A stretch of 64,000 nucleotides of DNA from Microtetraspora fusca (GCF_001570365.1 NZ_BBYK01000039.1:310001-374000), one strand, 5' to 3'; shown: positions 34,584 through 43,320, counted from the stretch's first letter. The notes: generated by a model from the sequence alone, not told the origin. Numbers and translations are program-made.

Positions 34584-35342
34584 ATGACGATCTCCCCCGA
34601 GTTCTCGCCCTTGGCCGCCTGGCTCGCCGTCCCGCTGGTGGCGTACCTGCTGTTCGTCACCCCCTGGCTGGGCAAGCGCGCGTACGAGAAGCTGGCCCGC
34701 CAACGGGATCGCGACCCCCGGGCACTCGTACGGATGTTCCGCTCCTGGATCGCCGAGACGTGGGCCCTGATGGCCGTCGCGCTCGTCCTCGCCGCCATGT
34801 CGCCGGGCGTCGGCCTCGCCGACCTCGGCCTCGTGGCGCCGTCCGGCGGTGGTTCGCGGGTCACCGGAATGGTCGTCGGGGCGACGATCGGCCTGGTCGC
34901 CGTGACCCTGGTGTTCCGGCGCCGGGCGAAGTCGGGCCGCGCCGTCCCCGGCCAGGCCGCCTTCAGTGCGATGCTGCCGCGTACGACGGCCGAGCGCTGG
35001 GCCGCGGCCGCCATGGCGGTGACGGCGGGCGTCTGCGAGGAGGTGCTCTACCGCGGCTTCCTCATCGCGCTCGGCGTGGGCGTGCTCGGTCTCGACGTGA
35101 AGGTCGCGGCCGGCGCCGCCCTGGTCGTCTTCGTCGCCGGCCACTGGTACCAGGGGTGGAAGGGACTGCTGATCGTGACGGTGGCCGGATACGGCCTCAC
35201 CGCGTTGTACCTCGCGCAGGGCAGCCTGCTCCTCCCGATCGTCGTTCACGTCCTCGTCGACCTCCGCGGGCTGCTCTTCGTGCCCGCTCCCGCAGGGCCG
35301 GTCGGCGCCGACACGGGATCGGTCGAACCGGTGCGAGGATGA
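34584..35342 (+). CDS. CPBP-family intramembrane metalloprotease
   Basis: A 252-residue membrane protein with about seven hydrophobic helices. Family motifs are VCEEVLYRGFLI (EExxxR), VAGHWYQGWKG (motif 2) and PIVVHVLVDL (motif 3). CPBP (Abi) proteins are relatives of Rce1 protease and of bacteriocin self-immunity proteins. The start at 34584 is the ATG with AAGGG upstream; the ORF extends to 34536 without support. It lies 4 bp before a PadR gene, so the three genes here may form an operon. Confidence 0.87.
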   Translation: MTISPEFSPLAAWLAVPLVAYLLFVTPWLGKRAYEKLARQRDRDPRALVRMFRSWIAETWALMAVALVLAAMSPGVGLADLGLVAPSGGGSRVTGMVVGATIGLVAVTLVFRRRAKSGRAVPGQAAFSAMLPRTTAERWAAAAMAVTAGVCEEVLYRGFLIALGVGVLGLDVKVAAGAALVVFVAGHWYQGWKGLLIVTVAGYGLTALYLAQGSLLLPIVVHVLVDLRGLLFVPAPAGPVGADTGSVEPVRG

Positions 35343-35346
35343 GCGC

Positions 35347-35685
35347 ATGGCCACCGACCGACGCGCGAGCTGGCTCAAGGGCGTCCTCGACCTCCTGGTG
35401 CTCGCCAGCCTTACCGAGGGCGAGAGCTACGGATACGAGATCGCCAAGACGTTGGCGGGGACCGGGCTGGGCCAGATCAGGGGCGGCACGCTCTACCCCG
35501 TGCTCAACCGGCTGGAGGAGGCGGGGCTGGTCGCCGCGGAGTTCCGGGCCACCGAGCGCGGACCGGGCCGCCGCTACTACCGCCTCACCGAGGAGGGGCA
35601 CCGGACCCTCGACGAGCAGGGCCGGCTGTGGCTGGCGTTCGACGACTCGGTGCGCGCCGTGCTGTCCAAGGGAAAGATCGGATGA
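35347..35685 (+). CDS. PadR-family transcriptional regulator
   Basis: A 112-residue winged-helix regulator. PadR hallmarks are LDLLVLASLTEGESYGYEIAK, RGGTLYPVLNRLEEAGLV and the basic wing RGPGRRYYRLTEEG. The C-terminal dimer helix is short, as in PadR-s1 proteins paired with a membrane protein. Its stop overlaps the next start (ATGA). Confidence 0.92.
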   Translation: MATDRRASWLKGVLDLLVLASLTEGESYGYEIAKTLAGTGLGQIRGGTLYPVLNRLEEAGLVAAEFRATERGPGRRYYRLTEEGHRTLDEQGRLWLAFDDSVRAVLSKGKIG

Positions 35686-36401
35686 CGGACCACTCTGACG
35701 ACTACTTCGAGGAGCTGGCGGAGCGGCTGCGCGCCGCGGGCGTCCCGGCGGACCGGGTGGCCGCCACGATCGACGACCTGGCCGCCCACCTCGACGAGAC
35801 CGGAGCCGAGGCCGAGGCCGAGTTCGGTCCCGCGGCCGACTTCGCCGCCGAGCTCACCGCGCGTACGGCCGACGAGGGCGAGGCGCCGCCGCAGGCGAGC
35901 GAGTGGCGGTGGACCGCCGACATCTTCCAGGACCGGCAGATGCTCGATCACTTCGGACGGCAGGGCTGGGAGGTCGAGCGGGTGGACGGCCTCGGCCGCT
36001 TCGTCTGCCGCCGTGACGCCGAGCGCCCGCTCCAGTGGGAGTACCGCCGCGAGCGGGTCCCCGTCGGAGGACGCCGCGTCCTGAGTGACCGCCTCGCTCC
36101 TGACGGCTGGGAGCCGTGCGGCTCCTGGATGTACTTCGAATACTTCAAGCGCCCCGCCTCCGCCAGCGCGGGCCCGGCCGCCGAGGTCGTCTCGCCGCCG
36201 GACGCCCCGGGGAGGCGCACCTTCTTCAGCCGCCGCTTCTACGTCTTCTCCGCGACGTATCTCGCCTTCCTGGCCGTGGTCGGTGTCGTCCTGATCAAGA
36301 CCGGCGTGAGCGACGGCGGGTCGGGCTTCCTCGTCGGGGCCGCCTTCGGAGTGCTCCTCGCGGCCGCCTTCATCGCCGTACGCGCCCGCGGCGTGCGATA
36401 G
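35682..36401 (+). CDS. Membrane protein coupled to PadR
   Basis: A 239-residue protein translated from an ATGA overlap with PadR. The N-terminus (DYFEELAERLRAAGVPADRV) is a DUF1700/HAAS-like acidic helical domain, common in PadR partners. A middle part (FGRQGWEVERVDGLGRFVC) recalls DUF2812, and two membrane helices close the protein. Such proteins probably sense the envelope and act with the PadR regulator. Exact role unknown. Confidence 0.76.
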   Translation: MTDHSDDYFEELAERLRAAGVPADRVAATIDDLAAHLDETGAEAEAEFGPAADFAAELTARTADEGEAPPQASEWRWTADIFQDRQMLDHFGRQGWEVERVDGLGRFVCRRDAERPLQWEYRRERVPVGGRRVLSDRLAPDGWEPCGSWMYFEYFKRPASASAGPAAEVVSPPDAPGRRTFFSRRFYVFSATYLAFLAVVGVVLIKTGVSDGGSGFLVGAAFGVLLAAAFIAVRARGVR

Positions 36402-36447
36402 CCGTACGCCGGAGTTCTGCCGATTCGGTATATCAGGGGCATTGCCG

Positions 36448-36465
36448 GTGCATGTACCGATGCAC
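36448..36465. promoter_or_regulatory. Inverted repeat upstream of the DUF397 gene
   Basis: GTGCAT and ATGCAC flank GTACCG in the 119-bp gap before the DUF397 gene. It may be an operator. No regulator gene is adjacent. Confidence 0.35.
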
Positions 36466-36520
36466 GTGCAAATGTAAAGAGTCGTATTCTTGCCCATGAT
36501 CAAGAGAGAGTGAGGCATGG

Positions 36521-36760
36521 ATGACCGATTTCCCCAACGGAGTGCCGTGCGCCGAACTGGGCGACCTTCCCTGGCGCAAGAGCCGGTACAGCAACCCGAA
36601 CGGCAACTGCGTCGAACTCGCGCCGCTGCCCGGCGGCGGCGTGGCGATGCGGAACTCGCGGCACCCCGAGGGACCCGCGCTCGTCTACCGAGCCGCGGAC
36701 CTGCGTCTCTTCGTACACGCCGTCAAGGCTGGCGAGTTCGACGATCTGCTCGGCGGCTGA
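36521..36760 (+). CDS. DUF397 protein
   Basis: A 79-residue DUF397 protein with the family core LPWRKSRYSNPNGNCVELA and the closing DLRLFVHAVKAGEFDDLL. DUF397 genes normally pair with an XRE-DUF5753 regulator, and often with an RsbW-like ATPase. Here the ATPase gene follows but the XRE gene is missing; an XRE-DUF5753 gene lies in the AICE at 47812. The pair acts in developmental regulation in streptomycetes (for example WhiJ-like systems). Confidence 0.9.
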   Translation: MTDFPNGVPCAELGDLPWRKSRYSNPNGNCVELAPLPGGGVAMRNSRHPEGPALVYRAADLRLFVHAVKAGEFDDLLGG

Positions 36761-36867
36761 GCTTTCCTCAGCCGATTGTCCGCAGGACGTGTCAGGTGGC
36801 CCTCGTCGGTAAGTAGAAGTAACGGCAAAAGAGACGAAAGCCGCAGACGGCGAGAGGCGGTGATGAG

Positions 36868-37251
36868 GTGTCGGCCACCCTCCTGAGCCTGGAGTTCGAC
36901 CGCAGCACGATCACTATGGTCCGGCACATGGTCACCGACTCGGCCCGCAACGCCGGCCTGACCGGCATGGCGCTGGAGGACTTCGTTCTCGCCGTCCACG
37001 AAGCGGTCACCAACGCCGTCCGGTACGGCAACGCCCCCCGAGGCATCGCCATGTGGAGAGAGCCGGGCGTGCTGCGGTGCGAGGTCACCGACAGCGGGCC
37101 GGGCATCCCCGACCGCACGCTGCACCGCAAGCGCATGGCCCGGTTCGACTTCGGCGGCCGCGGGATCTGGCTGATGCACCGGCTCGCCGACGTCACCATT
37201 CGCACCGGCCCCGAAGGTACGAGGGTGCTTCTCTCCACCCCCATCTCCTGA
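36868..37251 (+). CDS. RsbW-like ATP-binding regulator
   Basis: A 127-residue HATPase_c_2 protein starting with GTG. Boxes are VLAVHEAVTNAVRYGNA (N box), EVTDSGPGIP (G1) and GGRGIWLMHRLADVTI (G2). These are anti-sigma or serine-kinase-type regulators in actinomycetes. It follows the DUF397 gene by 107 bp, likely the same unit. Confidence 0.86.
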   Translation: MSATLLSLEFDRSTITMVRHMVTDSARNAGLTGMALEDFVLAVHEAVTNAVRYGNAPRGIAMWREPGVLRCEVTDSGPGIPDRTLHRKRMARFDFGGRGIWLMHRLADVTIRTGPEGTRVLLSTPIS

Positions 37252-37496
37252 GAACGTTTTTTGCTCAGGGCGGATCCGGTGATGGCTGTCCGAAAAACCG
37301 GGGACCTCGCTCGCGTCGCCGGGATTAGCGCGTCCATGACCTGGGCAATCTCACGTAGTACACCGTGCGTCGCGAGTTGTACGGCCTGCCATACGGACCG
37401 ATCGGGCCTTGAGATAAGGTCCAACCGGTTCCATGGTCGGCAGGGCTGAACGTCGATCCCTTGCTAGGCTGCAGGGAACCGTAGAACCGGGGCGTT

Positions 37497-37517
37497 GTCT
37501 CACCCGGCAGGTGAGAC
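37497..37517 (+). promoter_or_regulatory. Hairpin in the leader of the DLW-39 gene
   Basis: An 8-bp perfect inverted repeat (GTCTCACC with GGTGAGAC, 5-nt loop) ends 22 bp before the GTG start. It could attenuate or shape translation of the small gene. The 288-bp gap upstream otherwise shows no gene. Confidence 0.35.
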
Positions 37518-37539
37518 CGTCAAGAAGTGGGGTCACACC

Positions 37540-37659
37540 GTGAAGAAGCTGCTCGTTCTGGCGCTGGTCGCTCTTGGGGGACTGCTCGTCTGGCGCAAGG
37601 TGCAGGCGGACCGCGCCGAGCTCGACCTGTGGACTGAGGCCACCGGCAGCGAGAACTGA
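37540..37659 (+). CDS. DLW-39 family small protein
   Basis: A 39-codon gene starting with GTG. The product begins VKKLLVLALVALGGLLVWR, a membrane or signal-type helix, and then reads QADRAELDLWTEATG, with the Asp-Leu-Trp that names the family; its length of exactly 39 residues fits. In many actinobacteria this gene lies in the gyrA - tRNA-Ile - tRNA-Ala interval, where it is found here. Function unknown. A ribosome site is weak (AAGTGGGG). Confidence 0.88.
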   Translation: MKKLLVLALVALGGLLVWRKVQADRAELDLWTEATGSEN

Positions 37660-37698
37660 CCACCAGAGGTGGACATTGATCGTGGGGAAGGAGCGGGC

Positions 37699-38421
37699 AT
37701 GACGCCCGTACGGCTGGTCTGCCTGGACCTGGCCGGCACCACGATCGGCGACATCGCGATGGTGGAGAGGGCGTTCGCTGAGGCGATCGCCACCCAGGGC
37801 ATTGTCCCCGGGACCGGTGCGTACGCACGCGCCATGGTGCACGTGCACAGGTCCCGGGGCTGCCCGACGATCGACGTCTTCCGCGGCATCTTCCCGGGCA
37901 ACGAGGCCCAGGCGCAGGCGGCGAACCTCACGTTCGAGCGCGCCTACGAGGGGGCCATCGAGCGGACGGGACTGTTCCCGCTTCCCGAGGCCGTCGAGGC
38001 GCTGCGACAGCTCCGCGAGGCCGAGGTCAAGGTCGCCTTGATCACCGGCTTCAGCCGGTCCACTCTCGGACGTGTCCTCGGCACGCTTGGCTGGGCCGCA
38101 GAGCTCGACTTCGCCCTCTGCCCCGAGGACTGCTCCGGACGGGGCCGCCCCTTCCCGGACCTGATCCTCACCGCCCTGCTACGCGCCGGCCTCGAGGACG
38201 TACGCGAGGTGGCCGTCCTCGGCGACTCGGAGAACGACATGCTCGCGGGCAGACGCGCGGGCGCCTCGATCGTCGCGGGGATGCTGTCCGGCGGTCACAG
38301 CCGTGAGCGCCTCATCGACGGCGGCGCCACCCACATCGTCGAGTCGATCGCGGAGTTCCCCGCTGTGCTCACCGCCACCGACGGGGTCGGCGCGCACCAC
38401 GTTGCCACTTCCGCCCGGTAA
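37699..38421 (+). CDS. HAD-family phosphatase, phosphonatase-like
   Basis: A 240-residue HAD hydrolase; the ATG at 37699 has AAGGAG at 7 bp. Motif I is VCLDLAGTTIGD (nucleophile Asp), motif II is VALITGFSRST, motif III Lys/Arg region is CSGRGRPFPD, and motif IV is VLGDSENDMLAG. A helical cap sits between motifs I and II. It resembles phosphonoacetaldehyde-hydrolase-like HADs; the substrate is unknown. It ends 17 bp before tRNA-Ala. Confidence 0.88.
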   Translation: MTPVRLVCLDLAGTTIGDIAMVERAFAEAIATQGIVPGTGAYARAMVHVHRSRGCPTIDVFRGIFPGNEAQAQAANLTFERAYEGAIERTGLFPLPEAVEALRQLREAEVKVALITGFSRSTLGRVLGTLGWAAELDFALCPEDCSGRGRPFPDLILTALLRAGLEDVREVAVLGDSENDMLAGRRAGASIVAGMLSGGHSRERLIDGGATHIVESIAEFPAVLTATDGVGAHHVATSAR

Positions 38422-38437
38422 GCTTTCCCTAGCACCA

Positions 38438-38513
38438 GGGGCCTTAGCTCAGTTGGCAGAGCGCCTGCTTTGCAAGCAGGATGTCAGGAGTTCGAATCTC
38501 CTAGGCTCCACCA
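38438..38513 (+). tRNA. tRNA-Ala (UGC anticodon), integration target
   Basis: A complete cloverleaf: GGGGCCT pairs with AGGCTCC (one G-U), the anticodon loop is TTTGCAA between CCTGC and GCAGG, and the T-loop is TTCGAAT. The 3' CCA is encoded. Its last 44 nt (from the anticodon loop) are the att core of the AICE, so the tRNA is kept intact by the integrated copy. Confidence 0.97.
38469..38512 (+). repeat. attL core, copy 1 of 4
   Basis: The 44-nt 3' end of tRNA-Ala starting TTTGCAAGCAGG. It recurs at 51225, 52313 and 53312 with at most one change each. Cores of this length at tRNA 3' ends are normal for tyrosine integrases. Confidence 0.93.
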
Positions 38514-38518
38514 GCCAA

Positions 38519-38551
38519 AACGCCGCTTCCTCGATCAAGAGGAGCGGCGTT
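38519..38551. terminator. Hairpin terminator between tRNA-Ala and int
   Basis: AACGCCGCT pairs with AGCGGCGTT, extended by CCTC with GAGG and one bulged T. It can stop both the tRNA transcript and the leftward int operon. A homologue with compensatory changes lies at 53362. Confidence 0.78.
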
Positions 38552-38553
38552 CG

Positions 38554-38573
38554 GGCCATTAGCGGGCCATTAA
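38554..38573. repeat. Left arm-type repeat
   Basis: GGCCATTAGCGGGCCATTAA, two GGCCATTA boxes 11 bp apart, overlapping the int stop. The same pair lies about 100 bp inside each right-hand att core. Likely integrase arm sites. Confidence 0.72.
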
Positions 38574-39736
38574 CCCTTGGAGACCGGCACATCGGCCGCG
38601 TCCTCTTCGTCGTTCTTCCGCTCGGCCTCGACGCGAGCACTTAGCGCGTCGGCGATCTTCTGGTCAGCGTCGCGGGTCGCGTGCTGGTAGATCAGCGCCG
38701 CCCGGTCGCTGTCGTGCCCCATCCGGGCCTTGAGGTCGGCGAGACTCGCCCCTGACTGCGCGGCGAGCGTGTTGCCGGTGTGCCGAAGGTCGTGAAAGTG
38801 CAGGCCGGAGACACCCATCTCCTTGAGCGCGTTCGCCCACTTGGCCTCACGCCGAAAATTGCCGCCACGCAGGAACGCGCCCCGCTTGCCGAGGAAGACG
38901 AACGCGTCCTCCGCCTCGTCGACGTACTTGGCGAGATGCTCGGACAACGCCGGAACGATCGCCGAGGGGATGCTGATCGTGCGTTTCCCCGCCCGCGACT
39001 TGGGCGGGGCGAGCACCATCTCTCCCCCGTCCAGCTCGATGAGCTGCTCCCTTACCCGGACGGTGCGCGCCTTGAGGTCGAGGTCAGACCGGCGCAGCGC
39101 GATCACTTCGCCCCATCGGAGGCTTGCGAAGGTGGTGAGCAGGATCAGCGCACGAAAGCGGCGACCGGCCATCCGATCGGACAGCTCGAAGACCTGGGCC
39201 ACGGTGAGGATGGGCCGTTCCGGAGTCTGCTCATTGTCCGCGCCCTTGATACGGCAGGGGTTCCGGCTGATCAGCTTGTCCTCTTCTACCGCCGTCATGA
39301 GCACGGCCCGCAGCAGGCGGTACGCCTTGGCCGCGGTGGACACCGAGACGCCTTTGTCGATGAGTTCGGCCCGCCATGAGCGCACCATCGGTGTGGTGAG
39401 CTTGCCGACCGCCACCCCACCGAGGCCGGGAACGATGTGCCGCTCCAGGAGCCAGGTGTACAGCTCGACCGTCTTGGGGCGCAGGCCGGGCCGCTCTTTG
39501 ATCCACATCCGGGCGTAGTCTCCGAGGGTGATCTTCCCGCGCTCGGGGTCCGTCCACTCCCCTGAGATCATCTGCGCTTCGATGAGGGTGAGTGCCCGAT
39601 CGGCGTCCGTCTTCGTGGCGTAGGTCGTGGTGCCGCTGTGCATACGGCCATCCGGGCCGGGATAGCGGATCTGATAGCGCCCGGACTCTCGTTTCCTGAT
39701 GTTGCCGAAACGGCGGCGACCGTCTCTGTTCGCCAT
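38570..39736 (-). CDS. Tyrosine-recombinase integrase
   Basis: A 388-residue site-specific integrase. An AP2-like arm-binding domain is at residues ~10-60 and a SAM-like core-binding domain at ~70-160. Catalytic residues are Arg207 (SLRWGE), His315 and Arg318 (HFHDLRHT), His341 (MGHDS) and Tyr350 (ALIYQHAT). All are present. It is last in the leftward operon, one base overlapping the xis stop. It lies next to attL, as in pSAM2. It probably acts on the four att cores seen here. Confidence 0.95.
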   Translation of the reverse strand: MANRDGRRRFGNIRKRESGRYQIRYPGPDGRMHSGTTTYATKTDADRALTLIEAQMISGEWTDPERGKITLGDYARMWIKERPGLRPKTVELYTWLLERHIVPGLGGVAVGKLTTPMVRSWRAELIDKGVSVSTAAKAYRLLRAVLMTAVEEDKLISRNPCRIKGADNEQTPERPILTVAQVFELSDRMAGRRFRALILLTTFASLRWGEVIALRRSDLDLKARTVRVREQLIELDGGEMVLAPPKSRAGKRTISIPSAIVPALSEHLAKYVDEAEDAFVFLGKRGAFLRGGNFRREAKWANALKEMGVSGLHFHDLRHTGNTLAAQSGASLADLKARMGHDSDRAALIYQHATRDADQKIADALSARVEAERKNDEEDAADVPVSKG

Positions 39737-39951
39737 TACGCGGCCCTCCCGCGCTTGGAGGTCACGTCAGTGGCGTGCATCGGCGCGACAGTGCCGGCGA
39801 CGACGAAGGCCATCAGCGCCGACTCGGGGATACGCACGTGTCGGCCGAGCTTGACGAACTCGATCCGCCGTTCTGCGACCAGTCGGCGCACGAACCTGAC
39901 CGACGTGTGGAGAAGGTCCGACGCCTCCTCAACGGTGAGCAGCTTGTCCAT
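39736..39951 (-). CDS. Excisionase, MerR-like HTH
   Basis: A 71-residue protein; the ATG at 39951 has a perfect AGGAGG. The sequence LLTVEEASDLLHTSVRFVRR and GRHVRIPESALMAFV is that of helix_turn_helix_17 excisionases that bend DNA for excision. Its stop overlaps the int start. Confidence 0.9.
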   Translation of the reverse strand: MDKLLTVEEASDLLHTSVRFVRRLVAERRIEFVKLGRHVRIPESALMAFVVAGTVAPMHATDVTSKRGRAA

Positions 39952-39965
39952 GTGGGGCCTCCTCT

Positions 39966-41660
39966 CTACGCGGCTTCCGGAGTTGCCGAAAGTTCTTGTC
40001 CGTCTGCTTGGGCTTGGAGTTGGTTCATGTGGTTGCGCCATCGCTGGCGTTCGTGGACCGACCGCAGGAGCCGAACGCTGATGGGGTCGAGGCCGGGGTC
40101 ACCGGGCTTGACCGTCCGCCAGACATAGCGGTGCGAATCGATCGGCTCGTCTGGCAGGCCGAGGGCTTCCAGGACCCAGGTACGCCGGTCGTGCTTGTGT
40201 TCGGTCAGTGTCTTGTTCGACCACTTCCGCGAGACCAGAACGCGGCGACCGGCGTAGCCGAGGTGTTCAGGCTTGTGCGCCTTGCCCCGGCACCGGCCCG
40301 GGATCATGCCCGACTTGGCCCCCTTGGGCTGGACCCCGTAGCGGAGCCAGTTCGGGCAGGTCGGCGAGCACGGCTCATAGCGGAGGGCGTTGCCGAGGCG
40401 TTCCGCGTGCTCCCGTTGCGCGGAGTCGTCCGGGTCGATCGCGTCCCCGATGCTTTTCGTGAGGTACTTGGACAGGTACCGGATGCACGTGTCGGCATCA
40501 GTGGTCCCGGCCAGTACGCCTTGGACGTCGAGTTGAGGACCGAAGGTCAGCACGTGCAGCGGTTCGGCCTCGTCGTCCTGGTCAAGGTCGTCGAGCGCTT
40601 CATCCCAGGTAGGCAGGACTTCCCCAGTCGTCGGGTCGAGGTAGCCGACCCCATCCGCCCACACCGGCAGGTGATCAGCCTCGAACTTCACCGTGTCGAC
40701 AGACGGCCACCACACTTGGTGGTACGTGGCCGCCGCGATCTGCTTGATCTCCGCACGCGGGAGATGGCCCCGGATGGCCATGTGCAGATGCGGCGCGAGC
40801 CGCTTCTGAGGCTCGACGCTCGCGAAGTACTGGACATCGAACCCGGCGACCCGGCGAAGGTTCTGCACGAACCGGTCCACCAGCTTGGAGAAGTGCAGAG
40901 CGTCCCGAGCCGCCCGCGAATAGTCGTACGTGGCCGGGTCGACGGGCGCGCCGTTCTTCCTGACCCGCCCGTAGGAGGGCAGAGTGAGCGTGATGAACAT
41001 CGACGGCCGGAACGTCTTGCCGTCCGCACCGGTGAAGGTCCGCCCGAGCGTCGTGGCGCTCATGGTTCGCTTGGGCAGGTCCGGCGCGTCCTGTCGCCGC
41101 CTCGTCGAGCGCGACCGCTTACCCGTCGTACGGCCGAGGACGGTGCCACGCATCCCGGCCCGGTTGATCTCGTCGTCCAGGTCGCCTATCGCCGCTTCGA
41201 GGTCGGTCGTGTCTTGGCCGGCCTTTTCCGCCTCATCTCGCCAGGCGTGGGCGTCGGCGCGGAGTTCGACGAGGTAGCGATGATAGTCGTCGGCTTCGTT
41301 CGGGGTGTTGACCGGTTCGTGGTCGAGGTGCCAGCCCTCCCGGCACTGGGCCATACGCAGTTGCCGGTTCCGCTTGGCACACGGCGGGCACTTGCTCTCC
41401 AACGTCGCCCCGCACGGCACGTCAACGGTTTCGACCTTGCCCGTGTAGGTGTCGAGCCGCCGGAGGGCGATGGGGCGGATGCACACGCCGTATTGCTTGG
41501 CGATCTCTTCGACGACCTCACGGGCGAGTGGCTGAGCCATCCGCAGGGCGCGGGGCGTGGCCCGATTGGCGAGCTGGGCTGAGGTTGAGGAGTCGGAGGT
41601 GGGGCCAGGGGAGATCGTGTCGTCTCCCCCGACCTGGTGGGCGTCGGTGGTGTCGGTCAA
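39966..41660 (-). CDS. RepSA-like rolling-circle replication initiator
   Basis: A 564-residue initiator. The TTG at 41660 is chosen for its AAAGGAGG ribosome site. The protein has two CxxC-type zinc sites (CPPCAKRNRQ and CSPTCPNW), the HUH-like metal motif PHLHMAIRGH, and the tyrosine motif YLSKYLTKS. This is the pSAM2 RepSA pattern, nicking at a double-strand origin to replicate the excised circle. The TTG overlaps the stop of the small zinc-ribbon gene. Confidence 0.9.
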   Translation of the reverse strand: MTDTTDAHQVGGDDTISPGPTSDSSTSAQLANRATPRALRMAQPLAREVVEEIAKQYGVCIRPIALRRLDTYTGKVETVDVPCGATLESKCPPCAKRNRQLRMAQCREGWHLDHEPVNTPNEADDYHRYLVELRADAHAWRDEAEKAGQDTTDLEAAIGDLDDEINRAGMRGTVLGRTTGKRSRSTRRRQDAPDLPKRTMSATTLGRTFTGADGKTFRPSMFITLTLPSYGRVRKNGAPVDPATYDYSRAARDALHFSKLVDRFVQNLRRVAGFDVQYFASVEPQKRLAPHLHMAIRGHLPRAEIKQIAAATYHQVWWPSVDTVKFEADHLPVWADGVGYLDPTTGEVLPTWDEALDDLDQDDEAEPLHVLTFGPQLDVQGVLAGTTDADTCIRYLSKYLTKSIGDAIDPDDSAQREHAERLGNALRYEPCSPTCPNWLRYGVQPKGAKSGMIPGRCRGKAHKPEHLGYAGRRVLVSRKWSNKTLTEHKHDRRTWVLEALGLPDEPIDSHRYVWRTVKPGDPGLDPISVRLLRSVHERQRWRNHMNQLQAQADGQELSATPEAA

Positions 41661-41809
41661 CTGTCCTCCTTTCCGATCTCGGGGAAGGTGAGCGCGGTCT
41701 GTCCGCATTCGTGGCACTCGATCAGGCCGCGCACGGGGTCGAGCCACAGCACGTCGAGTACGGAGCAGCCGGAGCAGCGCAGGCCGTGGAGGAGGTGAGC
41801 CAGGGTCAC
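41657..41809 (-). CDS. Small zinc-ribbon protein
   Basis: A 50-residue protein missed by length cut-offs. It has two cysteine pairs, LRCSGC and ECHECGQ, ~20 residues apart, as in a zinc ribbon. Its GTG start overlaps the traSA stop (GTGA) and its stop overlaps the rep TTG, so all three genes are coupled. Similar small genes lie between tra and rep in other AICEs; role unknown. Confidence 0.82.
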   Translation of the reverse strand: MTLAHLLHGLRCSGCSVLDVLWLDPVRGLIECHECGQTALTFPEIGKEDS

Positions 41810-43320
41810 GGTGCCACCTCTCCCACGACCGGCATGCGGGCAGTGACAGGCGTGGTGTCCGGGACAGAGTTCAGGGTCGCCGTATGGTCCGCGACTGGCA
41901 CGGTGTCCACAGCCTGTGCGTACTCGGCGACCATCGCGCGAATGTCGTCGTCGGAGACGTAGGCGGCCCGCACCCGGATCGGGTCGGGTGAGGTTTCGAG
42001 CCGAACGTATCCGACGCCCGCGCCGAGTTCGGGAACCGGTGAGATGTGGTCGGCCAGTGCACCGCGATCACGTGCGCCGTCGCCGAGGACCATGTCGACC
42101 TGTTCGGACTCGTCGAGCCGGAGCGCGATCTTGTCGGGGAACAGGTTGCGGATGTTCATGACTTCCTTGCGCGGGTCCTGCAACGCGGCCATGACTCCGA
42201 CGCCGACCGCCCGTCCTTGGGTGGTGAGCGTGGCGAGTGCGGCCGTGATGCGCTGCTTGAGTGTGCGGTCGGACTGGTAGGCGGTGAGGAACGCGACCTC
42301 ATCGACGAGCACCAGGACGAACGGGTCCGCCACCGTCGGGACGTGGTTGCGCTGCTGTCCGGCGAAGCGTCCGGCGCGTTCCTGCATGACCGTGACGGCC
42401 TGGTCGAGCAGGTCGGCGCACTGCTCGGGGTCGGCCGCGTACCGGGTGAAGAGGTCCCGGCCGAACGAGAGTTCCATCAGTTTCGGGTCGAGTGCCCAGA
42501 GTTCGACCAGGCCCGCCCGCAGCGCGGGGAGTAGGCCGCGGATCGTCGACCAGAGGAACGAGCCTTTGCCGGCCCCGGTCGCTCCCGCGATCAGGACATG
42601 TGTGCCGTGGACCTTGAGCCGGTACGGGGTGCCGTCCTCACGAGCACCGATCTCGACCGGCCCAACCGAGACCACGTCCGGGATCGGGACGGCAGGCAGG
42701 GCAACGGCGAGCGGGTCACGCCGAGGGAAGGTCAGGACGAGGCGACCGGCCCGCGCGATGGAGACGCGGCAGGTTCGGGAGTCGAAGCCGTGGGCGAGTT
42801 GGTCGGTTCGGTCGGCCCAGTCTTTGACCGCTTGGCCGTTGAGCATCTTCACGGTGACGTGGTCGGCCCAGCCGTCGCAGTCGACCCGCACCAGTCGGGG
42901 CAGGTAGTCCCGGCCGCGTAAGTGTCGCCCGAGACCGGAGACGATCATCACGGGTTGCCAGTGACGGCGGTAGATCCAGATCCGTCGCCAGAAGGCGAGC
43001 AGCCGCCAGGCGACCAGCCGCGCGAACGAGGCCCGGTGAAGCGATGCCCAGGACAGGCCCGCCAGGAGGACGAGGCCGACGAGAAGCAGGGCGAGACGCC
43101 AGCCGTACAAGGTCCAGATCACACCGGGTACGGCCGGGCCGGCGACGGCGATCGGGTGCCGCCAGACGATCCGGATCAGGCCCGCGACCAGGCGGGACAG
43201 CCAGATCACGATCGTGACGAACGCCGGGGTCCGGACGACGGCCGGACGGAACACGACAGCGGTGTCGGGTGTGGTGGAGACGAGGTTGCGCGCCTCGTCT
43301 CCGGGAAGCTTTCGGAACAT
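41806..43320 (-). CDS. TraSA/TraB-type FtsK-like DNA translocase
   Basis: A 504-residue membrane ATPase that would move double-stranded DNA between mycelial cells. Membrane helices lie at about residues 33-95. The motor has Walker A HVLIAGATGAGKGS (245-254) and Walker B VLVLVDEVAFL (~335). Like TraSA it is one protein without a type IV system. A ribosome site GAGAGGAAA is upstream. The first gene of the rep-xis-int half. Confidence 0.92.
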   Translation of the reverse strand: MFRKLPGDEARNLVSTTPDTAVVFRPAVVRTPAFVTIVIWLSRLVAGLIRIVWRHPIAVAGPAVPGVIWTLYGWRLALLLVGLVLLAGLSWASLHRASFARLVAWRLLAFWRRIWIYRRHWQPVMIVSGLGRHLRGRDYLPRLVRVDCDGWADHVTVKMLNGQAVKDWADRTDQLAHGFDSRTCRVSIARAGRLVLTFPRRDPLAVALPAVPIPDVVSVGPVEIGAREDGTPYRLKVHGTHVLIAGATGAGKGSFLWSTIRGLLPALRAGLVELWALDPKLMELSFGRDLFTRYAADPEQCADLLDQAVTVMQERAGRFAGQQRNHVPTVADPFVLVLVDEVAFLTAYQSDRTLKQRITAALATLTTQGRAVGVGVMAALQDPRKEVMNIRNLFPDKIALRLDESEQVDMVLGDGARDRGALADHISPVPELGAGVGYVRLETSPDPIRVRAAYVSDDDIRAMVAEYAQAVDTVPVADHTATLNSVPDTTPVTARMPVVGEVAP

